Shown: positions 40,970 to 48,104 of the stretch, piece by piece
Position numbering within the stretch: the first letter of the stretch is position 1
Layout of the letters: every line of letters starts with the position of its first letter
Assembly: GCA_948467735.1 (NCBI GenBank)
Contig: CAOKFN010000035.1
Span: forward strand, 1-48,104
DNA: 48,104 bases
Direction: 5' to 3'
DNA from: an uncultured bacterium
Lineage (GTDB): Bacteria; Bacillota; Clostridia; Lachnospirales; Lachnospiraceae
Made by a program: the position numbers and the translations under genes
Notes under the pieces: model-generated
Told to the model about the DNA's origin: nothing
Databases searched by the model: none
The model's input: only the letters and a program-made list of their open reading frames with translations

Positions 40970-41446
40970 ATGCTTAATTTTACATTGAAAATAGAAGCGG
41001 GAGATTTATATGACTATATGCTGATGCATTCTTATAGCAGTCCGGCGGGCGTCTTGGGAAGCGCTTTTGGGGCGGTTTTGATTCTCTATGCGGCGGCGTC
41101 CAGAAAGTGGGCGTATATTGTGCTGGGAGCGGTGCTGCTGCTCTATCTGCCATGGACGCTGTTTATCAAGAGCAGGCGGCAGATTTTGAGCAATCCCAGC
41201 TTTCAGGAACCTCTTCAGTATGCGTTTGACGAGGAGGGACTGACGATTTCCCAAGGAGCGGAAGAAGCCAAGGTGGCTTGGGGTGACATGCATAAGGCGG
41301 TTTCCACGGGCAGGAGCATTATCCTTTATACCACAAGGGTGAATGCGGCCATATTTCCCAAACGGCAGCTGGGAGATCAGAAGATGGCAGTGATTGAAAT
41401 GATTTCCACACATATGCCTCCCTCCAAGGTGAAAATACGTTCATAG
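40970..41446 (+). CDS. YcxB-like membrane protein
   Basis: The protein (158 aa) has two hydrophobic segments near residues 25-60 and a soluble C-terminal part resembling the YcxB domain (FDEEGLTISQGAEEAKVAWGDMHKAV...IILYTTRVNAAIFPKRQLG). The function is unknown. GGGGTG lies about eight bases before ATG 40970. tsaE follows after 35 bases. Confidence 0.75.
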   Translation: MLNFTLKIEAGDLYDYMLMHSYSSPAGVLGSAFGAVLILYAAASRKWAYIVLGAVLLLYLPWTLFIKSRRQILSNPSFQEPLQYAFDEEGLTISQGAEEAKVAWGDMHKAVSTGRSIILYTTRVNAAIFPKRQLGDQKMAVIEMISTHMPPSKVKIRS

Positions 41447-41481
41447 GATAGGGAAGACGATTGACAGGAGATGCGTAAGCT

Positions 41482-41985
41482 TTGCAGAATATTGATATTG
41501 TTATAGAGGAAGCCCGGACGCGGCTGGACGCGGAGGGAAAAGCCGTGATTGAGTCAGGCGGCTGGGAGGATACGTTTGAAATCGGCCGGAAGCTGGGCGA
41601 GGCGTGTCTTCCGGGACAGGTTTATACGCTGACGGGAGAACTGGGGACGGGAAAAACCGTTTTCACCCAAGGGTTTGCGAAAGGGCTTGGGATTGCGGAG
41701 CCCGTGAACAGTCCTACGTTTACGATTTTACAGATTTATGAGGAGGGGCGCATGCCCTTGTATCATTTTGACGTATATCGGATTGCCGATGTGGAGGAAA
41801 TGGATGAAATCGGCTGCGAGGACTGCTTTTACGGAGAGGGCGTCTGCCTGATAGAATGGGCGGAGCTGATAGAGGAGCTGCTGCCGGAACGATATGTGAA
41901 GGTGACTATTTTGAAGGATTTGGATCAGGGGTTTGACTATCGGAAGATATATTTTGAAAAGTGCGGCGGCATGGGGGAAGTATGA
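41482..41985 (+). CDS. tsaE: tRNA threonylcarbamoyladenosine synthesis ATPase TsaE
   Basis: The protein (167 aa) has P-loop GELGTGKT (near 53-60), SPTFTI, HFDVYRI and the IEWAE motif of TsaE, which drives turnover of the TsaB-TsaD complex making t6A37. The N terminus is about 20 residues longer than usual. The start is TTG 41482 with AGGAG 11 bases upstream; no better in-frame start is seen. The stop overlaps the tsaB ATG. Confidence 0.93.
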   Translation: MQNIDIVIEEARTRLDAEGKAVIESGGWEDTFEIGRKLGEACLPGQVYTLTGELGTGKTVFTQGFAKGLGIAEPVNSPTFTILQIYEEGRMPLYHFDVYRIADVEEMDEIGCEDCFYGEGVCLIEWAELIEELLPERYVKVTILKDLDQGFDYRKIYFEKCGGMGEV

Positions 41986-42695
41986 AGATATTAGGCTTGG
42001 ATAGTTCGGGGCTGACGGCGAGCGCCGCGGTGGTGGAGGATGACGTGCTGCTGGCCGAAAGCACCGTGAATTATAAAAAAACACATTCTCAGACGCTGCT
42101 TCCTATGCTGGACGAGCTTCGGGGAAGGCTGGAGCTGGATATGGATACTCTTGACGCCATAGCCATTGCTTCCGGGCCGGGTTCTTTTACGGGGCTTCGC
42201 ATCGGCTCCGCCACGGCAAAGGGGCTGGGGCTGGCATTGAAGAAGCCCTTGGTGGAGGTGCCTTCCTTAGAGGGACTGGCATGGAATCTCTATGGCAGCG
42301 ACCGGATTGTGTGTCCGTTGATGGACGCAAAAAGAAATCAGGTGTATACGGCGGCATATGAATTTGAGCCCACGGAGGAGGGATTCCGGCTTCGTGCGGT
42401 CATACCTCAGATGCCCGTGGATATTGTGGAAATGCTGGAAAAGCTGAATCGGCTGGGCCGGAGCGTCATGTTTCTCGGGGACGGCGTGCCGGTGTATCGC
42501 GAGGCGGTCAGGGAGTACTGCCGGACGCCTTACAGCTTTGCCTGCGCGAACAATAATCGGCAGAGAGCCGCCAGCGTGGCCGCGCTGGGAGCGGTTTATT
42601 TCGCGCAGGGGAGGACGGTGACGGCCGCGGAGCATCGGCCCGAATATCTGAGAAAGAGTCAGGCGGAACGGGAAGCGGAAATGGCCGGGAAATAA
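41982..42695 (+). CDS. tsaB: tRNA threonylcarbamoyladenosine synthesis protein TsaB
   Basis: The protein (237 aa) has an ASKHA fold: LGLDSSGLTASAAVV at the start, then THSQTLLPML and SGPGSFTGLRIG (near 61-72). TsaB partners TsaD, encoded 2.7 kb downstream. ATG 41982 overlaps the tsaE stop (ATGA) with GGGGGAAG before it; the frame from 41961 is not supported. rimI follows after 38 bases. Confidence 0.94.
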   Translation: MKILGLDSSGLTASAAVVEDDVLLAESTVNYKKTHSQTLLPMLDELRGRLELDMDTLDAIAIASGPGSFTGLRIGSATAKGLGLALKKPLVEVPSLEGLAWNLYGSDRIVCPLMDAKRNQVYTAAYEFEPTEEGFRLRAVIPQMPVDIVEMLEKLNRLGRSVMFLGDGVPVYREAVREYCRTPYSFACANNNRQRAASVAALGAVYFAQGRTVTAAEHRPEYLRKSQAEREAEMAGK

Positions 42696-42733
42696 CAGAA
42701 GACGAAAAAAGCAGAAAAATGTGGAGAACGGTC

Positions 42734-43183
42734 ATGGAGATTGCGGTCAGGGAACTGAAGAAAAGCGACATAGAAGAGCTGGCAGAGATAGAATCAAAGG
42801 CGTTTTCCATGCCATGGTCAAAACAGGATTTTGAAAATCTGCTGAGCCATTCCTATTGTTTTTATCTTGTGGCTATGGCGGAAGGGCAGATTGCGGGATG
42901 CTGCGGGTATACCGACAGCTTTGGCGAGGCGGATATCGATAATGTGGTGGTGGCGGAAGAATTTCGCGGCAGGGGAATCGCTCAGGCCATGTTAAAGGAG
43001 CTGCTTACGAGAGGAGAGGCCGCCGGGATCAATGCGTTTACGCTGGAGGTCCGCGTCAGCAACGCGGCGGCCATTCATATTTATGAAAAATTTGGGTTTC
43101 AGCCGGAGGGAATCCGGCCTCGATTTTACGAAAAACCCATAGAAGACGCCGTGATCATGTGGCGGCGCAGGGCAGTCATGTAG
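42734..43183 (+). CDS. rimI: Ribosomal-protein-alanine N-acetyltransferase RimI
   Basis: The GNAT enzyme (149 aa) has DIDNVVVAEEFRGRGIAQAML, the acetyl-CoA binding loop (RGRGIA), and EVRVSNAAAIHIYEKFGF near residue 105-122. RimI acetylates the N terminus of ribosomal protein S18 in E. coli. It is commonly placed between tsaB and tsaD. ATG 42734 has GGAG eight bases before; ATG 42719 is less likely. Confidence 0.92.
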   Translation: MEIAVRELKKSDIEELAEIESKAFSMPWSKQDFENLLSHSYCFYLVAMAEGQIAGCCGYTDSFGEADIDNVVVAEEFRGRGIAQAMLKELLTRGEAAGINAFTLEVRVSNAAAIHIYEKFGFQPEGIRPRFYEKPIEDAVIMWRRRAVM

Positions 43184-43235
43184 CCGTGCCGTAAATCCGC
43201 CAGCAATTACCAGACGTTTTTATGTATATTTTTAG

Positions 43236-43241
43236 TATAAT
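43236..43241 (+). promoter_or_regulatory. -10 element before the small Cys-rich gene
   Basis: TATAAT at 43236-43241 stands at the end of an AT-rich stretch after rimI; no good -35 is seen 17 bases upstream (GACGTT). Confidence 0.4.
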
Positions 43242-43400
43242 GGTTTCAGCCGATGCCATGCAATATGCCGCGTTCCATATCCTCCGCTTTTACAGGGTGA
43301 GGTATTTTGCAGCGGTCTGGCCCAAGGCAGGACTGCTATGGAATCAGGGGGGCGTCGGGGGAAACGGTAACGGGATGTTTGAGGCACGAAGGGAGAAAAT

Positions 43401-43649
43401 ATGCGTAAATACGAGGATGGACAGGACAGGAAGCTGATGCGTGTGATCTGCAATCGATGCGGCAGGGCGCTGAAGGTTGAGAACGGATATCTGAAGGAAT
43501 ACTGCTTTGCCGCGGACGCTTCTTTCGGATATTTCAGCAAAAAGGATGGGGCGGCGCATCATTTTGATTTGTGTGAAGAATGTTATGACGAGCTTGTCGG
43601 GGGGTTTGCAGTGCCTGTGGAGGAGACGGAAGCGGCGGAGCTTCTGTGA
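43401..43649 (+). CDS. Small Cys-rich (zinc-ribbon-like) protein
   Basis: The protein (82 aa) has CNRC near residue 18, a lone Cys near 35 and CEEC near 58, suggesting a metal-binding ribbon. The rest is polar. The function is unknown; similar small proteins occur in Lachnospiraceae. AGGGAG precedes ATG 43401. The end is odd: the TGA stop lies in a 30-base unit that is directly repeated after it, and the frame stays open after that stop except for a TAA at the same repeat position. Confidence 0.75.
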   Translation: MRKYEDGQDRKLMRVICNRCGRALKVENGYLKEYCFAADASFGYFSKKDGAAHHFDLCEECYDELVGGFAVPVEETEAAELL

Positions 43650-43700
43650 ACGGAGAAGGAAGAGGAGATGCTTCTGTAAACGGAGACAGAAGCCGAAGAA
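43641..43700 (+). repeat. Two 30-base direct repeats covering a stop codon
   Basis: 43641-43670 and 43671-43700 share CTTCTGT-AACGGAGA and the 30-base period. The motif GAACGGA recurs in decayed form at 43709 and 43733. The first copy contains the TGA of the Cys-rich gene, the second a TAA in the same place. Confidence 0.65.
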
Positions 43701-43796
43701 ACTGCCGGGAACGGAAGCGGCGAAGCAGCTATGAACGGAAGCAATGAAATTAAAATGTTTTGAGTTGAAAAGAAACAGGAAAAAGGAAGAAATAAC

Positions 43797-44708
43797 ATGC
43801 TGGATGTAAGCCTGCTCGGGACAGGGGGAATGATGCCGCTGCCATATCGGTGGCTCACCGCTCTGATGCTGCGCTATAACGGAAAAAGCATATTGATTGA
43901 CTGCGGCGAGGGAACTCAGATTGCGCTGAGGGAAAAGGGCTGGAGTCCGAATCCCATTGATATTATATGTTTTACCCATTATCATGCGGATCATATCAGC
44001 GGACTGCCCGGGATGCTGCTCACCATGGGAAACGCTGAGCGCAGAGAACCGCTTCTGCTGATAGGTCCCAAGGGATTGACCAAAGTGGTAAACGCGCTGC
44101 GGACCATTGCGCCGGAGCTGCCGTTTGAAATACGCTGTCAGGAGATAACGGAGGAGGAGCAGATATTTTCTTTTGAAGGATTTCAAATTAAGGCTTTCAA
44201 GGTGAGCCATAGTGTGGTATGCTATGGGTATAGCATGACAGTGGAGAGGAAGGGGCGCTTTGACAAGGACCGGGCGCTGGAAATGCAGATTCCTATGAAG
44301 CTGTGGAGCAGGCTGCAAAAGGGTGAGACCATTACGGAGAACGGCATTGCCTATACGCCGGATATGGTATTAGGGGCGCCGAGAAGGGGGCTGAAGGTGA
44401 CATACTGCACCGATACCAGACCCACCGCCAGTATCGACGCCAACGCATCGGGTTCCGATCTGCTGATTCTGGAAGGCATGTATGGAGAACCGGATAAACT
44501 GGCGAAAGCGAAGGAAAACAAGCATATGACCATGTACGAGGCGGCGGCCGTCGCAAGGGCCGCGCAGGTTCCCGAGCTTTGGCTGACACATTACAGCCCG
44601 TCTCTGCTGCGTCCGGAGGAATATCTGGGCAGCGTGAGGAAGATTTTCCCCAACACCATCGCCGCGAAAGACGGAAGGACTGTGGAGCTAAATTTTGAGG
44701 AGGAGTGA
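43797..44708 (+). CDS. rnz: Ribonuclease Z
   Basis: The enzyme (303 aa) is a metallo-beta-lactamase-fold endonuclease that trims tRNA 3' ends. The metal motif is THYHADHISGLPG (near 61-73), followed by SHSVVCYGY and TDTRP. HYSPSL provides the last His. Lack of encoded CCA in the tRNA genes of this window fits dependence on RNase Z. AAGGAAG lies about eight bases before ATG 43797. Confidence 0.94.
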   Translation: MLDVSLLGTGGMMPLPYRWLTALMLRYNGKSILIDCGEGTQIALREKGWSPNPIDIICFTHYHADHISGLPGMLLTMGNAERREPLLLIGPKGLTKVVNALRTIAPELPFEIRCQEITEEEQIFSFEGFQIKAFKVSHSVVCYGYSMTVERKGRFDKDRALEMQIPMKLWSRLQKGETITENGIAYTPDMVLGAPRRGLKVTYCTDTRPTASIDANASGSDLLILEGMYGEPDKLAKAKENKHMTMYEAAAVARAAQVPELWLTHYSPSLLRPEEYLGSVRKIFPNTIAAKDGRTVELNFEEE

Positions 44709-44752
44709 GGGCGCCTGCCCGGATGTTTCGGACAGGGAACCGGGGAAACAGT

Positions 44753-45355
44753 ATGGAAAAAAACAAGAAGGCGAATACGAAAAAAACAGTTATCATTGTG
44801 AGCGTTCTCATGGTATGCGTGGTGGGCATATTGGTTCTGTATGCTTATCTGTCAACCAAACAGAGGGACGCCATGGCGGACGCGAAGCTCTCGACGGTGC
44901 AGCTTGTCTTGAGTCAGGATTTGGAGAAAAATTATCCGCCTACGGTCAAGCAGGTCGTAACCAGCTTTGTGGAAATTCAGAAATGCATGTACAATGAAGA
45001 GTGTACGGAGGAGGAATTGGAACAGCTTGGAATGCAGGCAAGGCTGTTGTATGATAAAGAGCTGTTGGATAACAATGAAGTCACTACGTACCTAGTGCGG
45101 CTGAAGACGGAAGCAGAAGCCTTTAAGGCGGCGGAGCGCAGGATATCCAGAGCCAGCATCGCCGCCAGCAATAATGTGGAGACCTTCAAGGAAGACGGGT
45201 ATGAATTTGCAAGGATTCACTGCAATTATTATTATACGGAGAAGAAAGGCCCCATGGTTCTTCAGGAAATCGTTTATCTGCTGCGCCGGGACGAAAACAG
45301 ACAGTGGAAGATTTACGGATGGGATAAGGCGGATAAAACGGATACGGCCCAATGA
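44753..45355 (+). CDS. DUF6715-like membrane-anchored protein
   Basis: The protein (200 aa) has a basic start, a membrane helix at about 12-32 (TVIIVSVLMVCVVGILVLYAYL) and an extracytoplasmic soluble domain. Mid-domain SRDL-like and YLVRLKTEAEAFKAAERR helices precede YYYTEKKGPMVLQEIVYLLRRD and a WKIYGWD motif. It fits DUF6715, of unknown function. ATG 44753 has GGGGAAA upstream. Its stop overlaps the tsaD ATG. Confidence 0.72.
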   Translation: MEKNKKANTKKTVIIVSVLMVCVVGILVLYAYLSTKQRDAMADAKLSTVQLVLSQDLEKNYPPTVKQVVTSFVEIQKCMYNEECTEEELEQLGMQARLLYDKELLDNNEVTTYLVRLKTEAEAFKAAERRISRASIAASNNVETFKEDGYEFARIHCNYYYTEKKGPMVLQEIVYLLRRDENRQWKIYGWDKADKTDTAQ

Positions 45356-46371
45356 CGGAGGAGAAGGATGTGCTGATACTGGCTGTGGAAACCTCCTGCG
45401 ACGAAACGGCGGCGGCCGTGGTAAAAGACGGCAGGGAGGTATTGTCGAATGTTATCTATACGCAGATAGCGCTGCACACGCTCTATGGCGGCGTGGTGCC
45501 GGAGATAGCATCCAGAAAACATATTGAGAAGATAAATCAGGTGATTGAGGAGGCCTTGGAGCAGGCGCGGGTCACTCTGGAAGACATTGCCGCCATTGCG
45601 GTCACTTACGGTCCGGGGCTGGCAGGGGCGCTGCTGGTGGGTGTGTCGGCGGCGAAGGCGATTAGTTTTGCTTCGGGCATTCCGCTGGTGGGGGTGCATC
45701 ATATCAGCGGACATATCAGCGCCAATTATATCGAATACAAAGATCTGGAACCGCCCTTTGTCTGTCTGGTGGCGTCGGGAGGACATTCCCATCTGGTGAT
45801 TGTAAAAGATTACGGGGTGTACGAGATTATCGGCAGGACTAGGGACGACGCGGCGGGAGAGGCCTTTGACAAAGCGGCCCGGGCCATCGGGCTTGGCTAT
45901 CCGGGAGGACCCAAGATTGACAGAATCTCCAGAGAGGGCAATCCGGAAGCGATTCCGTTCCCGAGAGCGAAGGTGGCGGGAAACGAGTATGATTTCAGCT
46001 TCAGCGGCTTGAAATCGGCGGTGTTGAATTATCTCAATTCCTGCCGGATGAAGGGAGTGGAAATCTGTCAGGCGGACGTGGCGGCTTCTTTTCAGAAGGC
46101 GGTGGTGGATGTGCTGGTGGAGCATTCCCTCCATGCGGTGAAGGAATTCGGCTTTCATAAATTTGCCATAGCGGGAGGAGTGGCCTCTAATTCTTCTTTG
46201 AGGGAGGCCTTTGAAAGAGAATGCGGGAAAAGGAAAATTGCGTTTTTTCACCCTTCTCCGGCGCTGTGTACGGATAACGCGGCAATGATAGGCGCCGCGG
46301 GTTATTATGAATACAAGAAAGGCGTCCGCAGCGGGTATGATTTGAACGCGGTGCCGAACTTGAAGCTATGA
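45352..46371 (+). CDS. tsaD: tRNA N6-adenosine threonylcarbamoyltransferase TsaD
   Basis: The enzyme (339 aa) transfers the threonylcarbamoyl group to A37 of ANN-decoding tRNAs. ETSCDETAAAVV (near 13-24), the metal-binding HHISGH (about 115-120), SGGHSHL and GGVASNSSLR are all intact. Length is typical. It overlaps the upstream gene by four bases (ATGA). TsaB and TsaE are encoded upstream, so three of the four t6A proteins are here; TsaC is not. Confidence 0.97.
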   Translation: MTEEKDVLILAVETSCDETAAAVVKDGREVLSNVIYTQIALHTLYGGVVPEIASRKHIEKINQVIEEALEQARVTLEDIAAIAVTYGPGLAGALLVGVSAAKAISFASGIPLVGVHHISGHISANYIEYKDLEPPFVCLVASGGHSHLVIVKDYGVYEIIGRTRDDAAGEAFDKAARAIGLGYPGGPKIDRISREGNPEAIPFPRAKVAGNEYDFSFSGLKSAVLNYLNSCRMKGVEICQADVAASFQKAVVDVLVEHSLHAVKEFGFHKFAIAGGVASNSSLREAFERECGKRKIAFFHPSPALCTDNAAMIGAAGYYEYKKGVRSGYDLNAVPNLKL

Positions 46372-46471
46372 CGCAGAGGCCTGCGCCGCGGGCCGACAGG
46401 CCGGTTCAAAGAAGCCGGATCCGAAGCCGTGTGCGGGGCGGGGCTTCCGTTAGGAAAGACAGGGCAGCAGC

Positions 46472-47224
46472 ATGGATGTAAAGAAAAAGCGCTGTACGGC
46501 GGTGGTGCTTGCCGCCGGCAGCGGGAAAAGAATGAACAGCGCCGTGCCCAAGCAGTTTCTGATGCTGGAAGGCAGGCCCGTATTGTGGTATTCTCTGCAG
46601 GCGGTGGAGCAGTCGGATATTATTGACGACTGCATTTTGGTGACGGGTGCGGAGGATATCGGGTATGTGCGCAGGGAAATCGTCGAGAGGTACGGTTTTC
46701 GCAAAGTGGATGCGATTACGGCCGGGGGCGGGGAACGTTATGAATCGGTGTATGAAGCGCTCCGCGTCATCTCCTGCGGAAAAATGACCGTCCCAAACGA
46801 GGATGGCTATGTTTTTATTCATGACGGGGCAAGGCCCTTTCTTACGGAGCAATTATTAAAGGACACTTACAGGGAGGCGTGCAGGCATGGCGCCTGCGTC
46901 GCGGCGGTCCCTGTAAAGGATACGATTAAAATTGCGGATGAAAACGGCTTTGCGGTGCAGACCCCTGCCAGAAGCCTTGTGTGGGCGGTGCAGACCCCTC
47001 AGGTCTTTGAGACTCAATTAATTCTTCAGGCATATCAAAAGCTCTACGAACAACTCCCGCATGTGAAACAGGAAATCACGGACGACGCCATGGTGGTGGA
47101 CGCCATGCTGGGAATTCCGGTGAAGCTGGTCAGATCTTCCTATCAAAACATCAAGATTACTACGCCCGAAGATATGCGGACGGCCGAGGGTTTTCTTGCG
47201 CAGGGTCCGTCCGAAGAAGGTTAA
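46472..47224 (+). CDS. ispD: 2-C-methyl-D-erythritol 4-phosphate cytidylyltransferase
   Basis: The enzyme (250 aa) makes CDP-methylerythritol in the MEP isoprenoid pathway. The nucleotide-binding loop LAAGSGKRMNSAVPKQF (near 11-27), the HDGARPF motif, and TDDAMVVD are intact. ATG 46472 has a weak SD. It lies 100 bases after tsaD in a region with no other signal. Confidence 0.95.
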   Translation: MDVKKKRCTAVVLAAGSGKRMNSAVPKQFLMLEGRPVLWYSLQAVEQSDIIDDCILVTGAEDIGYVRREIVERYGFRKVDAITAGGGERYESVYEALRVISCGKMTVPNEDGYVFIHDGARPFLTEQLLKDTYREACRHGACVAAVPVKDTIKIADENGFAVQTPARSLVWAVQTPQVFETQLILQAYQKLYEQLPHVKQEITDDAMVVDAMLGIPVKLVRSSYQNIKITTPEDMRTAEGFLAQGPSEEG

Positions 47225-47280
47225 ATACCCCCGCGGCAGAGCAGAAAAGAGAGACAAGGGTTTGGCGCCAGTGAAGGTGA

Positions 47281-47535
47281 AAGAAAGCTGTCATCATTTA
47301 TTATATTCTGTTTCATTATAAGCCCATGTATGGTATTATCATCGCTTTTCAGGATTACAATCCCAGAAGAGGGATTGTAATGTCGGATACCGGAGGCGCC
47401 GAGGATGCCGCCGCGATTGCCGAAACGATTAAATATGCTGCGATTATCGTGTCCACGGTTCCGATTCTGGCTCTGTATCCTTTCCTGCAGAAGTACTTTA
47501 CCAAGGGCGTTATGGCTGGCGCGGTTAAGGGTTGA
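47281..47535 (+). pseudogene. Chimeric remnant of LplB- and LplC-type sugar permeases
   Basis: The frame reads YYILFHYKPMYGIIIAFQDYNPRRGI, the N-terminal part of LplB-like permeases. It is followed directly by AETIKYAAIIVSTVPILALYPFLQKYFTKGVMAGAVKG and a stop, the C-terminal end of LplC/YtcP-like permeases. The genes are normally adjacent, so one deletion of most of both would give this product. The 5' end is also cut: an in-frame TGA lies at 47278-47280 and no SD precedes ATG 47326. A functional 69-aa protein is unlikely. Confidence 0.75.
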
Positions 47536-47640
47536 TTTCTTTTGGAAATGCCGGGGTTTTATGTCAGCCGGTTGTTTTCGGACCGAGCGGTTCTTGTACA
47601 AAGATGGGTAAAGTGATGTTAAAGAAAGATATGGGAGATT

Positions 47641-47669
47641 AGGCGTCTGGAGAATTCAGGCGCCTTTTT
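47641..47669 (+). terminator. Terminator after the permease remnant
   Basis: AGGCGTCTG (47641-47649) pairs with CAGGCGCCT (47657-47665), one T-G pair, followed by TTTTT. The rest of 47225-47640 shows nothing besides the permease remnant. Confidence 0.8.
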
Positions 47670-47809
47670 GACAGCTTGAGAAGGTTGGAATTAATGGAGA
47701 AACGGCGGAAATATCACTATTTGACAGAGGAATTTGCGGCGGCTGAAAATGAGTAATCCGAGGGCTGCAGCAGATGAAAAAAATATTTGAAAAAATTTGA
47801 AAAAAAAGG

Positions 47810-47838
47810 TTGACAGAAAAAGAACTATTTGGTAGAAT
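47810..47838 (+). promoter_or_regulatory. tRNA-Ser promoter
   Basis: TTGACA (47810-47815), 17-bp spacer, TAGAAT (47833-47838), 30 bases before tRNA-Ser(UGA). Confidence 0.85.
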
Positions 47839-47868
47839 AGTTTTTGCCGTTGAGAAAGCGGCACACTT

Positions 47869-47954
47869 GGAGAGATATCGAAGTGGTCATAACGAGGCGG
47901 TCTTGAAAACCGTTTGTCCGCAAGGGCGCGTGGGTTCGAATCCCACTCTCTCCG
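47869..47954 (+). tRNA. tRNA-Ser(TGA)
   Basis: Acceptor GGAGAGA (47869-47875) pairs with TCTCTCC (47947-47953), discriminator G954. Anticodon loop CTTGAAA places TGA at 47904-47906, read as Ser. A long variable arm (GTCCGCAAGGGC region) is present. CCA is not encoded. Confidence 0.96.
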
Positions 47955-48033
47955 CTCAGGGGGCAGATGCAGAGACCTCCGAGTTTAAATGCAGCCATTT
48001 ATAATAAAGAAAAGCGAAGAATTTTGCCGTATT

Positions 48034-48104
48034 GGAGAAGTACCCAAGAGGCTGAAGGGACACCCCTGGAAAGGGTGCAGGTCGTTAATAGCGGCGCGAG
48101 GGTT
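48034..48104 (+). tRNA. tRNA-Ser(GGA), cut by window end
   Basis: The 5' acceptor strand GGAGAAG starts at 48034. Anticodon stem CACCC/GGGTG encloses CTGGAAA with anticodon GGA at 48068-48070. The variable arm is long, as in Ser. The T-arm and 3' end lie beyond the window. It follows tRNA-Ser(TGA) by 79 bases, probably in one transcript. Confidence 0.93.

Noticed and set aside
47810..48004. 64-codon ORF over tRNA-Ser
   Set aside because: It is the tRNA gene and its promoter read as protein.
1..48104. CRISPR arrays, insertion sequences, prophage or att sites
   Set aside because: No regularly spaced repeats with unique spacers, no transposase or integrase frame and no direct repeats of tRNA ends were seen.

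Overview
The window is a stretch of a Gram-positive, spore-forming Clostridia chromosome. It most resembles Lachnospiraceae: gene orders (dgt-dnaG-rpoD-trmK; yicC-remA-gmk-rpoZ-rimO-pgsA-cinA-recA-recX-rny; tsaE-tsaB-rimI...tsaD-ispD), lineage-restricted families (DUF6320, DUF5721, DUF6715), tRNA genes without an encoded CCA, strong Shine-Dalgarno (SD) sites and spore genes (SpoVAE, a Spo0A-like regulator) all fit. Almost all genes are on the + strand. Exceptions are rqcH, an XRE-HD regulator and a DUF5721 gene. No prophage, insertion sequence, CRISPR array or plasmid backbone is seen.

Layout. 1-54: 3' part of tRNA-Leu(CAG). 0.4-3.5 kb: acyltransferase, DUF6320 membrane protein and HSL-type esterase. 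3.6-10.2 kb: dgt, dnaG, rpoD, trmK and a TGS-domain nucleoside kinase. 10.2-14.5 kb: an untranslated leader holding three tandem copies of a covarying RNA structure, then a 777-aa TerD-domain protein and a GT-C type membrane protein. 15-18.8 kb: a Spo0A with most of its receiver deleted, glgA and a SpoVB/MurJ-type flippase. 19-20.8 kb: rqcH (minus). 21-32.4 kb: the yicC...rny block, with SOS boxes at recA and an XRE plus ppGpp-hydrolase-like gene (minus) inserted between recX and rny. 32.9-35.7 kb: ridA, a lone spoVAE, DUF5721 and an FMN riboswitch with ribU. 35.9-40.8 kb: an unknown protein and a MacAB-like efflux operon behind a palindromic operator candidate. 41-47.2 kb: ycxB-like, tsaE, tsaB, rimI, a small Cys-rich protein, rnz, DUF6715, tsaD and ispD. 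47.3-48.1 kb: a chimeric scrap of two sugar-permease genes and two tRNA-Ser genes.

The most interesting signal is the leader at 10232-10545. Three elements share a fixed architecture: P1 helix, CTAT, 9-bp P2, TCCTTCT, two small hairpins, P2', a 5-nt linker of form GNTNT, and P1'. The helix sequences differ with compensatory base pairs. Both non-Watson-Crick P2 pairs are G-U on the + strand, which points to a + strand RNA. The last copy ends four bases before the likely SD of the TerD-domain gene. I do not recognise it as a known riboswitch; a tandem cis-regulatory RNA is the simplest reading. Other leads are the receiver-deleted Spo0A beside glgA, the XRE-MESH1-like fusion, an attenuator-like switch before gmk, a structured leader before rny, and a small protein whose stop codon lies in a repeated tail.
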